Source of the DNA: Oscheius onirici
Lineage: Eukaryota > Nematoda > Chromadorea > Rhabditida > Rhabditidae
NCBI GenBank assembly: GCA_932521025.1
Contig: OW051472.1
Coordinates: 2,914,001-2,978,000, forward strand
Direction of reading: 5' to 3'
Length of the DNA stretch: 64,000 bases
Made by a program: the position numbers and the translations under genes. Under the pieces are notes generated by a model, which saw only the letters and a list, made by a program, of their open reading frames with translations, did no database searches and was not told where the DNA came from. Positions 47,403-57,402 of the stretch are shown piece by piece (within the stretch, counting starts at the first letter, position 1; every line of letters begins with the position of its first letter).

Positions 47403-48336
47403 ACTTGTCGAAAACAAAAGTTCTGACAAGACTTGACAAGTGTTCTATTCCAGCTAGTGCCCATTGTGTCGTCTGCCGCTCACGATGGCTGCCTCCTCTT
47501 CACTTCACTAGGTCACGTTCTTCTCTTAATTTCAGTAGCTCTACCCAAACAATTTCTATTCTTTCGCACTGTCGCTCATAACACTTTTCTTTCGTTTCAA
47601 GACTAGGATCTGGGTCAGTCCCGATCAACTTAGATCCGAACACTTTCAGTCTTCAGCCTGAGGGCCGATTCGGGTTTCGGTAAGAATCTCTTCGGATTGA
47701 CTAGCAAATCGGGTAGTGGAGATTGGGAGTGGTGTCTTGAGACGGGAATAGGGTTGGGGAGTTCTGAAACAAATTGTTTATCTAATTTTGATAGAATGTT
47801 TACCAACTGGTTCTCTTCGTACTATTTTCAGGAATCTACCACGAAACTGGAAGCTTGAAAACGATTGTCTGGCTTAAATCTCAAACCTATGCCTGGCTCG
47901 GATCTGTGGATGCGCGTGAACTCTTTGAAAGACCTGTCAGAAGAAGAAATGTGGTGCTGGAATTATATTCAATTCATCTCATTCTCCGTTCCCCCGTCTC
48001 AAGACACCACTCCCAATCTCCACTACCCGATTTGCTAGTCAATCCGAAGAGATTCTTACCGAAACCCGAATCGGCCCTCAGGCTGAAGACTGAAAGTGTT
48101 CGGATCTAAGTTGATCGGGACTGACCCAGATCCTAGTCTTGAAACGAAAGAAAAGTGTTATGAGCGACAGTGCGAAAGAATAGAAATTGTTTGGGTAGAG
48201 CTACTGAAATTAAGAGAAGAACGTGACCTAGTGAAGTGAAGAGGAGGCAGCCATCGTGAGCGGCAGACGACACAATGGGCACTAGCTGGGATAGAACACT
48301 TGTCAAGTCTTGTCAGAACTTTTGTTTTCGACAAGT
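47403..48336. mobile_element. Foldback element: 344-bp inverted repeat around a 245-bp loop
   Basis: Arm 47403-47746 is the reverse complement of 47992-48336 with one base difference that I could find (T/C in CTAT[T/C]CCAGCTAG). The ends are ACTTGTCGAAAAC at left and its complement at right. No clear target-site duplication at the flanks. The loop 47747-47991 has no recognised protein. Arms hold no coding frame of interest. Such near-perfect long palindromes are foldback/MITE-like elements or products of a recent inverted duplication; transcription would give a long hairpin RNA. An assembly artefact is the other possibility. Confidence 0.8.
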
Positions 48337-48568
48337 TGCAACTTTAGAATTTGGCGCGAACAGTCGCGCTTCTGAATTCTTGGTCAATTCTGCTCTCTAA
48401 CAATGCTAATTGTAAGAATGTTAGAGCCACTCTTTTTAAGGGCAATGGTTCGTCGTGCTACTCGGTTCTTGAAAATTGATAAAATCTTACAAAGTAAAAA
48501 GAGACTCCACAAGATATCTACCGACAGAACTTTCGAAAAGACAAGGAAACAAGATTCATTCAATTTCT

Positions 48569-50404
48569 CTAGACCTCGTAGCTTCTCAAATGTGGGAGAC
48601 TTCCAGAGCTTATGTGAACATTTGCCATTGGAGACTGAGCCGGCGTCTAAATGATCTGCTTTTGGTTAAAAACGGACAGAGTAGTAACTAACCACGGGTG
48701 CTGAAACGACCTGATGTGTAAGAACTATAGGTTGATTGTGAATAAGTTGGTACTGTTCTACCGGTATGATTGGTGTTGACACGTACACCTGATTTTTGTT
48801 CTTAACTGGAAAATGCTCAAAATTACCTGTTGCATTGGCACCAATTGGTTGACGGAATGCGTGGGAGTGGGCGGAATAACTACCAGTTGCTGTGGTTGAG
48901 CGGGATTGTAACGCGTCTAAGTGTTTCTATTCAAATGGTTAAACAAGGTTATACCACATTCGGAGGGTTGGTGAGGATTGAACCAAAGTCCTCCTTCATC
49001 GGATTGTAGTAAGTCGCATTTGGAGGATTGGTCAGAACAGCACCGAAATCTTCGTGATGAGGGACGGTCAAGAAAGACTGGTCAGCTTGGACTGGAGTGC
49101 TCTGAACAGAAGGTCTTTACTTTAAAGCGGGGAATGATGAGGATCGACCCATAGTACTGACAGTCCTTTGAAAATTCACATACTGTCAGTGTAATCGGTC
49201 TCTCTAACAATAAGTCACTGGTAATTTGATCAAAAGTCTTACCTCAGCTGGAGCCTCCTCGTCCGTCGGAGCAACCTTTGAGTCCACTTCTGCCACTTTC
49301 CGACCTCTGTAGCCTTGAGAACAAAATAGAACGGATCGATAGGCTGGGATGAACAGAATCACCGAGAAGACAAAAACAGCAGGAGTGAGATAGCTGGAGA
49401 GCATCATCACGTGCATGAGGAATTTTTCCATTCCGGAAGTCTGGGTCAGGAGATCAACAGCAGTTACCCAAAATGAGAGGGGAAGGAGTAGGAAGATTGA
49501 AAGCAGGATGGCCCAACCCATTCGCGATCGAGCATTCGAGACGGAAGGTTCTGCTGATTGACCGGGCTTTGCGGAAGAGCAACAGCAGAGAGCGAAAAGC
49601 ATCTGGAAGTCTCCTTACAAAGAACAAAAAGATGACAAACCACAAGTTTGATTATTCCTATCAAGCCCATCAGAGCGTGCATTATGTAATTGTTGAAATT
49701 CCCAAATCGACCAGACATGGTGTTTGTATAAGTGCAGATGGAATAGAGTACGGTAAGAAGGATGGCAGTTATCCAGTAGATCCCCCTGAAAGTAAAATGA
49801 TGTCACCGTCGAAAAAAATAAGAAAAAAATAAGGCAATACTGTATGATCTTTGCCCAAAAACTCACCAAGTTTTGATGGGTTTCCTCCTCTTCGCTATCC
49901 ACAGACTCTGCATCAGGAATATGAACAGAGTAAGAGAAGAGTTCATATCGAAGCTAAGTCGCAGTATTTCAGAAACATACAGGATGATGTTAGATACGGT
50001 GACTCCGAAATAGAACCAGGCGCTGTTGATGAGAGTCAGGACAGAGGTCAGATGCCAGAGAGTTAGAAGTAGAAGATTTGATGAGACGAAAGAGCAGGAA
50101 AAGTCTCGGTATCGGATACAGGCGGACATGATCCAAAGAATGAGGATGAGTACGAGAGAGACCAGGTAGAAGATGGTCATGACTGGAAGGGTTTGTTTTT
50201 AGAGGAGTGGAGTGGGACAGGTTTGTTTTTTTGTGTTCCAAACTGGTAACAAAAAATATAAAAGAACTCACAGATGAATTGAGTGTTGCCTTCGAACATG
50301 GCAGTGAATCCTGGCATCTCTTCAAATCGACAGAGTTCAGTAGATGGAACAACATTGACTATATTGGTTCCGTGAAACTGCTGCCGGCAGTTCAACTGAC
50401 CCAT
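48569..50404 (-). CDS. 7-TM family copy 2
   Basis: Eight exons: 50404-50272, 50182-49867, 49785-49641, 49602-49243, 49101-48955, 48916-48827, 48788-48693, 48646-48569; 454 aa. N-terminus MGQLNC, pre-TM region with several Cys; loop CIRYRDFSCSF after TM1; TM3 ends RRKPIKTW with the family's phase-2 intron in the Trp codon; exon 4 holds LFALCCCSS, NARSRMGW and IPAYRSVLFCSQGYRGRK. The tail has a tandem pair EDFGAVLTNPPN / EDFGSILTNPPN and a segment VEQYQLIHNQPIVLTHQ. The last exon (TPAQSPMANVHISSGSLPHL) aligns with the end of copy 1, but the FASQPNL motif is not kept. Seven hydrophobic segments. Confidence 0.7.
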
Positions 50405-51580
50405 ACTGTTTCTGAAATTGTGAACATTGACAGAGTGAGAGCAAGAAAGAGTTGAGAGAGAAACAGGGTACAATTTGAAAGAGTCTATTGTCTTTGTTTG
50501 CACCGTCATTTAGTAGGATTTCCTGTACATCTATCTAACTTGAAATCACGATAACTGTATAAACTTTGTCTCTATGGGAAGGTTAGGAAAATCTGATCAG
50601 GAAAGTTCCAGCTACGGCGGCAGAGTACGGTGAAAGGTAAGCCACCATTAAATCCGATATTCTTCCCAATCTGGACAGAAAGAATGGAAGAATATGTCAG
50701 TTTTTATACGTTACAAGCTCGAATTCAGAGACCTAAGATTGGGCATCATAAAATAGGCACAGCGAACGTAATATCTGATTCTCGTGATCAGCTGTTTGGA
50801 ATGTTTGTGCACGTACTTCTTCTGAATTGAAACTTGGTCGAGCGAGTATGTTTCTTCAAAACACTGAAAAGAATTTGGCAAGGTTTAGAAATTTCTAGTG
50901 CGTGTGAAAGTACGTGATTGCGTTGAGAGCGAGTTAATTAGCCGAGAGAGAAAGAGAAAAAGAGCCGAGAACAGCTATCTCTTTCAACTTATCACTATGG
51001 GAACGTGGTTCATTACCAAAGCAAAAAATCTGATTAATCGAAGAGTTGTGAAGAAATCAAGATAAGAAGCAAAACATGAAAGAAGGATGGTCGGAGAACA
51101 CAAAGAGCTCTTTTCTGAAACTTTTTGTAAAGCAGCCTGTAAACGTTCAGAGTAGAGAAGAAAGTACTTTAAAAGTAAACGTGAACAACTAGTATTTACC
51201 AAGTAGATCCAGATTCGGTATAAGACAAGTCACCAACTGGAAAAAAAATGAAAGATTGCTTAAACGGACAGACTGCTGGAATGTAGCAGGCGCTGTCTTG
51301 ACAACCGTATTGTTTGACTTGTTACCAAGGTTGGAGCTGACAACATCTAATCAGACCCGAATCACCATTCCACTAGAGATTTCCAGCTGCCTAGAATTCA
51401 TTTCCGTTCCCTATATTTCTCTTGTTTATCATCTTACTTTTGGCCATCATTGACCAACCTTTCCTCTTTCTCAGAAAGAGCGGAAAATTGTACGTGTCTT
51501 CATAATTTCCGAGAAAAGGGGAAATTGTACAACACAAGAGAACAAGCTTTCTTGTTAACAACAGTTCATTCAGACCTCGG
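50405..51580. other. Intergenic between 7-TM copies 2 and 3
   Basis: No gene or RNA seen. A 25-bp sequence at 51550-51574, just beyond the stop of copy 3, is repeated beyond copy 4 (see separate entry). Confidence 0.5.
51550..51574 (-). promoter_or_regulatory. 3' flank motif shared by 7-TM copies 3 and 4
   Basis: TCTTGTTAACAACAGTTCAT plus TCAGA is identical at 51550-51574 and 54609-54633, in each case 7-12 bp past the stop codon on the minus-strand gene. It is likely 3' UTR sequence held over from the duplication. GTTAACAAC inside it is part palindromic. Function unknown. Confidence 0.5.
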
Positions 51581-53448
51581 TCAACCTTGGATGTAGAAGG
51601 GACTCTGAGAATTGGTCATCGTGGCCAAGTTGGGCTGAGAGGCGAAGCCGACGAGATTGCTCTAAACCTGAATGACGTGGGTTATGGAAAGCCATGGGAG
51701 TACTGACTACTTGGTGAGAGACAGGAGAAGTCACCATGTGTTGCTGACTCAAGATGACCGGTTGCTGTTGAGTCAAAATAGTAGGTTGTTGGATGACATG
51801 GTACTGGTCAACAGGGAGAGCATTGGACGGGAACATATACATCTGAAATAGTTTGTTTACAGAAAAGAAAGACTCTTACCGGTTTAGCAGTGACCCTCGG
51901 AGCCATTGGAACAGAGACAGGTGCAGGCTGACCATGTTGATAAACGTTCTAAAATGAACACCTTTCTCTCTGTGTAGACAACTGTTCCCTTTTCAGAAAC
52001 TCAATAAAAAGAGCCCTGTATCAGGCTGCGTTAGTTTAGGGCTGGTCTCGCTGCCTCTATAGCTCAGAGGCAGAGCGTCTGTCTCGTAAACAGAAGGTCG
52101 ACGGTTCAATCCCGTCTGGAGGCAACCTTTTGAAGGATCTCACCATTCCATGTTGGTAGCCATAGTTTTGTTGGTCCATGTGAGAAGGTACAGGCTGTCC
52201 AGGTAGCATTGTCATCGGCTGTGACAGGAAATCAGTTTGATTTCTTTACAAATAGTGATACCGTTGCAACTTGTCCGTAGAAACCATCCCTAACTCCAAA
52301 GTCTTGAAGATTTAGAGCAACTGGAGGAGGTGCTTGGATCTTGGGAGATTCGTTCTGGACTGATTATTTACTGAGAAAGAAGCAAAAACCTGAGCATTGA
52401 CTGGTGTAACTGCCTCGATATCGGTCACTCTTTCAGAGCCTTGAGAGCAGAACAGAGTTGATCGGAAGGCGGGAAGAAACAGCACTACACAGGCACAGTA
52501 GAGTATCGGTATCATCTCGATTACGATCATTATAATGCTCATGTACACTCCGTCCATTATGTCGTATAGCACACCGTAGTTGACCCAGCCGAGACTGAAA
52601 AGAAATTCAGAGACGAAAACGAAGAGAAGACTCCAGCCGAGACGGGAACGAGCATTGACAATTGATGGTGGGGAAGAGGGATCAAAATTGGGTACTGTGC
52701 AACAGCAGAGCGAGCAGAGAAGCTGAAAATGGACTAACGTAATCTGTTGGATCAAACTTACCACCAGCCAAAAAATGCCCATGGTAAGGTGAAAAAGACT
52801 GCTGAAGCCTTTTGCAATTCTGGTTAATCCGGAGAATATTCCGCATAGGATGCCGTAAAGAATGGAGACTATGAGGATGATTCCAAAGACAAGACTGGAA
52901 AAGAAGAAACTTGATGATTACTGTACATTCATTTACCAGTCATTCTTCACAGCAACTCGTTTCCTTGCCGTGTACAGGTTCAAAATTAGGAAAGCGGTAG
53001 TTGACAGTGTGTAATTGATATCCAGTGTGTACCACGCCACTCCTGTCAAGGTTTTTACAGTATAGTATCCGAGCACATTCTGCCATTCTTTAATTTTGTC
53101 GATCGTTATGAAAATGGCAAAGATGGTCAGAGGAGCGAGAGTCGAAATGACGTAAGTTCGACTAAAGTCTTTGTGTCGGATTTTGAAGGCAAGAAACCAG
53201 AGGGGGAGAATGAACAAAAGAGCAGCGATTCCGTAGAAGATGGTGTCTGTAGTGGGTTACTGTAGGCCAAGAAGGTACTCACATTTCTCCTCTCTGCTTG
53301 CCTCCTTCAGCCATCCAAACTGTCTAAACTCGCAGATGTACTGCAATGAGCGTTGACTCGTCGTCGAATTCTTTCCAAAGTTTGACGACCCAGTGTTCCA
53401 GGAGTTGAAATTGTCCGGATAGATGTAATGACACTGGGTTTGGCCCAT
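51581..53448 (-). CDS. 7-TM family copy 3
   Basis: Nine exons: 53448-53283, 53246-52937, 52894-52762, 52722-52390, 52354-52262, 52218-52144, 51948-51880, 51842-51693, 51661-51581; about 469 aa. N-terminus MGQTQCHYIYPDNFNSWNTG, with NST (possible N-glycosylation) and two Cys before TM1. Loop KIRHKDFSRTYVIS; TM3 ends RKRVAVKNDC across the phase-2 intron; exon 4 reads LLCSLCCCTV, NARSRLGW, LPAFRSTLFCSQGSERV. Tail: LNLQDFGVRDGFYGQ, a Gln-rich block with QYHVIQQPTILTQQQPVILS, and the C-terminal NLVGFASQPNLATM. The last intron appears to use a GC donor (ATG|GCTTTC) where copy 4 has GT. Intron 6 contains a tRNA on the opposite strand. The two copies keep identical lengths for exons 2, 4 and 8. Confidence 0.75.
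52053..52124 (+). tRNA. trnT-CGU: tRNA-Thr(CGU)
   Basis: Acceptor GCCTCTA/TGGAGGC, D arm GCTC...GAGC, anticodon stem TCTGT/ACAGA with loop CTCGTAA (anticodon CGT), T arm GACGG-TTCAATC-CCGTC, discriminator A. No intron. It lies wholly within intron 6 (51949-52143) of the 7-TM gene copy 3, on the opposite strand. Apart from the anticodon arm it is almost the same as the tRNA-Thr(UGU) at 30206. Confidence 0.95.
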
Positions 53449-53499
53449 CGGGCTAAATAGGTTACGATTTTTGCGGAAAATAGAGATAAGAGTAGACAT

Positions 53500-53795
53500 G
53501 GCTCGGGGCCGTGTCGGAGATTCCAGGCCCGGGCCGGCCCGCCTCGGCCCGGTCCCCAGACTTGGCCGTCGGACCGGGATCGGACCAAAAATGAAGATGG
53601 TCATATTATAGCGCATTTTAGCGCATTCTAGAACTAAATTAATGAATAATAATATTGTTATATTTTGTTGAACTGTTTTACTAAAATGACGAAAAAATGC
53701 ATATTTTGGTCAAAAAACACCTCTTTTTCCAAAATTTCCCCGCGGGCCGGGCTTTTCAGGCCCAAGCCCGGCCCGTCAGCCATTTCTAGATAAGA
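53500..53795. mobile_element. GC-rich insertion with inverted GGCCCG-type ends
   Basis: Starts near CTCGGGGCCGTGTCGGAG and holds GGCCCGGGCCGGCCCG; it ends with GGGCCGGGCTTTTCAGGCCC and AAGCCCGGCCCG. The two ends are partly inverted repeats; the middle (53590-53720) is AT-rich. The same position upstream of copy 4 lacks this block, while the sequence on both sides is shared (see conserved upstream block). I read it as a small non-autonomous element inserted after the duplication. Confidence 0.55.
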
Positions 53796-53910
53796 GGAGG
53801 AAAATGGACTCTTTCGCTGCTCCTCCCCTTATATGGGAGAGGAACTGGGAATCAAAATAACTAGAGGGACTGAAGAACAATCTCGAACATTCTGAGAAAA
53901 ATGAAAGAGG

Positions 53911-53972
53911 TGCAATCAGAGCTTGTGTTTGGGGTCACTGAAAAGAGCAGAAGGCCGCGAGGTCAGAATAGA
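53911..53972 (-). promoter_or_regulatory. Conserved upstream block of 7-TM copies 3 and 4
   Basis: AATCAGAGCTTGTG, then ACGAGGTCAGAATAGAAAC-like sequence, occurs at 53913-53972 and at 56605-56665, upstream of copies 3 and 4. Between block and start codon both genes also keep a CTCCTCCCCTT-TATA/TAAATA element (about 53819 and 56537), a plausible core promoter. Conservation here exceeds what is seen in introns. Confidence 0.5.
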
Positions 53973-53979
53973 AACTTTT

Positions 53980-54644
53980 GTGGAAAAAAAAGAAAACCTC
54001 TTGTATCTTTCTAACAAACTATGTTTAAATCATCGGATCTTCTCTTTCTTGTTAGTCTGAGATATTTTGAGAGTAGTTTTTGAAAATTTGCTAGTGGGAA
54101 AATATCCGCTCTAGAGAGAAATGGATCTATTGTGAGCTATATCTAGATTTGCATCTGAAAATGGATTAGATCCAGTAAAAGTTCTTCGATCTGACAAAAA
54201 ATTCTGAGACTGGCAAATTTCCTCTCGGGCTATTGAAGTAAAGAAACAAAGTGTACATCTAATCGCTAGTAATTATGGTTCAAATGAAAAGCTGAGATAT
54301 CATTTTTTTCCAAAGCGTCAAGTGAATACTCCCACAATCGTGAGACCAACAATTTGCACGTCCTGCTATCATGTCACTTTGTGCTCTTTTGTGTGGCAAT
54401 CAAGGTAGAATCATTCCGGTCCAGAAAAGCATCTAATAGGAAAGCGAGCAAAAAAGAACCTGGAAATGGATGCTAATTTCCTCGTTCTCATTAGCTATGA
54501 ATTGAGTTAGCCGGAGAGATGTCAGCGAAGGTGATATCTTTGTTGAATTGATAGCTAAAATCCCTTTCAATAACAGATATTATCAACGGAAGATGTCAAG
54601 TAAGACATTCTTGTTAACAACAGTTCATTCAGATCTCCTCACAA
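53980..54644. other. Intergenic between 7-TM copies 3 and 4
   Basis: No gene seen apart from the shared 3' motif of copy 4 at 54609-54633. Confidence 0.5.
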
Positions 54645-56449
54645 TCAGCTGTGGAAGTAGAAGGGACTCTGAGAGACCAGATGAGGAGTCTGAAGATTGG
54701 CCACAGTTGTCAAATTCGGCTGAGAGGCGAAACGGACCAGATTGTTCTGAACCTAAATGGCGTGTGTCATGTAAAAGATTTCAAAGAAACCATGGGAGTA
54801 CTGACTACTTGCGGAGCCATGGGAGAAGTCACCATATGTTGCTGACTTAGGATGACAGGTTGATGCTGCTGTTGAGTAAGAACAGGCTGGTGCACATGGT
54901 ACTGACTGACCGGGAGAGCATTGGACGTGAACATGTAGGTCTGAAAAAGTTACTTCACTGGTTCCGAGAAACTCAAACCGGTTGGGAAGAGACATTATTC
55001 TGAGCCATTGAAAGAGGGACCGGTTGCTGGTAGCTGTTCTTCTGCTGAAAATGTACTATTCTTTTTACGTGAGCGACCACATCTTGTTCCTTTTGAGCTT
55101 TTCTGAACAGATCGTCTAACCCTACCATTTCCTGTTGATATTCACAGTGCTGCTGAGATGGAAGCTGTCCAGGAAGCATTGTCATTTGGCGAGGCTAAAA
55201 TTCTTTTTTTTCTCAGCATTAAAAAACAGTACTGCTTCGGTCTGTCCGTAGAAGCCATCTCTGACTCCAAAGTCCTGAAGATTTAGAGCAACCCGAGCTG
55301 GAGGAGGTGCCTGGGTCTTCGGAGCATCGATCTGAACTAAAAGTTACCCAAAACACACAAATTTAACCTCAGCCATGACTGGTTTAACCGCTTTGACATC
55401 CGTCACTCTTCCAGAGCCTTGGGAGCAGAACAGGGCAGATCGGAAGGCGGGAAGGAACAATACGACACAGATACAGTACAGGATCGGAGCCAGGTTGTTG
55501 ATCAGCAGGGAAATGCTCATAATCATTCGTTCGAATCCGTTTACAGCGTTGTACAAGGACATCCAGCGAAGTGGGAAGAGACAGTTGACGATAAGGGCGA
55601 AGAGAAGACTCCAACCGAGACGAGAGCGTCCATTGGCTATTGCGGGTAAGGATGACGAACCAGAATAGGGTACGGTGCAACAGCAGAGCGAGCAGAGAAG
55701 CTGAACAGGAGGATTGAAATTTTATAAGATTAACTTACTACAAAACCTACAACTCCCATGATGATGTGAAAAAAAAAGGTCGGTATGTCGATGTTGTAAT
55801 ATCTGCTCTCTGTTCCGCAATAGATTCCGAAGAGAAAAGAAAATACGAAAATGTTTGCGAAAATGAGACTTAAAGATGATAAGACTTTTGTTGAGGGCTT
55901 TGCTTACCTGTCCCACTTTACTGCGACTCGCTTACTTGCCGCATAAAAGTTCATGATCAGAAAGACGGTAGTCGACACAGTAAAATTGGTGTGAGTTGCG
56001 TGATAAAGACTCTTCGTAATGGGTTTCAAAGTATAATAGCGGAAACTCTGTTGAATTGCCGGCACTTTGTCCACAGTCGTGAAAATGGAGAAGAGAGTCA
56101 GAGGAACGAGAGTTGACATGACGTAAGTTCGACTAAAGTCTTTGTGTCGGATTTTGAAGATGAGAAACCAGAGCGGAAGTATGAAGAAAAAGGCCGCGAT
56201 TCCGTAAAAGATGGTGTCTGCAGTGGGTTACTGTAGGTCAGAAAGCGACTCACAATGTTCTTCGCTGCTTGCCTCCATCAGCCATCCGAACTGCTCAAAA
56301 CTGCATACCAGACGAGGTGCTGGAGCTGTCGTAGTCGTCGTAGTTGTCCGATTTTTTCCGCTTCCCGAGTTTGGGGATCCACTCTCCCACGTCGATGGAT
56401 AGGGGTTGTAGACATTTGGATATTCGTAATGGCACTGGGTCTGGCCCAT
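54645..56449 (-). CDS. 7-TM family copy 4
   Basis: Nine exons: 56449-56254, 56217-55908, 55868-55739, 55700-55368, 55331-55233, 55194-55126, 55044-54979, 54940-54791, 54746-54645; 484 aa. N-terminus MGQTQCHYEYPNVYNPYPST with a Thr run before CSFEQFGWLMEASSEEHC. Loop KIRHKDFSRTYVMS; exon 4 LLCSLCCCTV, NGRSRLGW, LPAFRSALFCSQGSGRV; tail LNLQDFGVRDGFYGQ, a Gln-rich block, and the C-terminal NNLVRFASQPNLTTV. Closest to copy 3 in exon lengths, tail, promoter and 3' flank. A run of nine T in the coding strand (FFF in exon 3) is a possible slippage site. Same predicted topology as the others: Cys-containing N-terminal region, seven TM, long polar tail. Confidence 0.75.
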
Positions 56450-57402
56450 TGGGCTTTAAAATAGTTCAGATTATCGTAAGCTTAAAAGTGAGAAAAGGCA
56501 GCAAAAGGTCAAAGAGGAAAAGTGAGTTGTACTCCTCCCCTTTAAATACAGGAGAGAGGCTGAAAGTCACACACAGATTCCGAGAACGAAGTCAAAAGTG
56601 GTGTAATCAGAGCTTGTGGGTTAGAGCCTGGAAGACCAAAAGGTCACGAGGTCAGAATAGAAACAGGTTCAGAAGAGCTGATGAAATATCTGAGCAAATC
56701 TAAAAGAAATCTAAAAGTATACTCTGACTACTCTGACGAAAGTTTGAAAACCATCGTCAGTTCGAACTCAAGTGCGTCCAGAAACAATGTGTACCGGCTG
56801 GACCATTTTCAAGCCCAAAATCATTTCCGAGTCACTAACCTCGATTTCCTTCCGGATAGCCCAACATCACTGAGAAACTTAACTCACTGCCTGATCTATT
56901 GAAGTATAACCTGGCTCTGAACTTCCAGACCGATGTATCAAGTGGCTGAACTTTTGCTCCAAAATTTTGCTTCATTGTGATTCGAGCAAAATATTGGCTT
57001 GTATTTGCTTTTTTTGCTTGTAAATATATTAGATCTGTAAAGTGAGTTGTTCTAAAACTTCGAAAGTGCAGTGATTTTTGATTGACGAGTATTGGTGTTT
57101 AGGTAACAGTAGTTCTAACAAGAAGATGGCAATTTGTAATTATTGAAGTACTCTTAATATGTGTGTCACGCTAATCACGGGTACCTGAAAACCTCAGATA
57201 ACACTTTTTCGTCTCCGGGTACAGCAAGCGTATTCCTATAATTATGAGCATTGCACGTCCTCTTCTCATGTCATTTTGTGCTCTGGTTACTTTCTGTGGG
57301 AAATAAGCAATCAAGGTAGAGAAAATGTTCAAGTTCAAAAGAACAGGGAACAAGAATAATCAAGAACCTAAAGCTAAAGAATAAAACAGACCAGCAATCA
57401 TT
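56450..57402. other. Intergenic, holds copy 4 upstream block
   Basis: Contains the conserved upstream block (56605-56665) and the TTTAAATA element near 56541. From 56700 to 57400 nothing supported. Confidence 0.5.

Noticed and set aside
53307-53588. 93-aa and 119-aa minus-strand frames through the GC-rich element
   Set aside because: Arg/Pro/Gly-rich translation is due to the GC repeats; the true start is the family MGQ at 53448.
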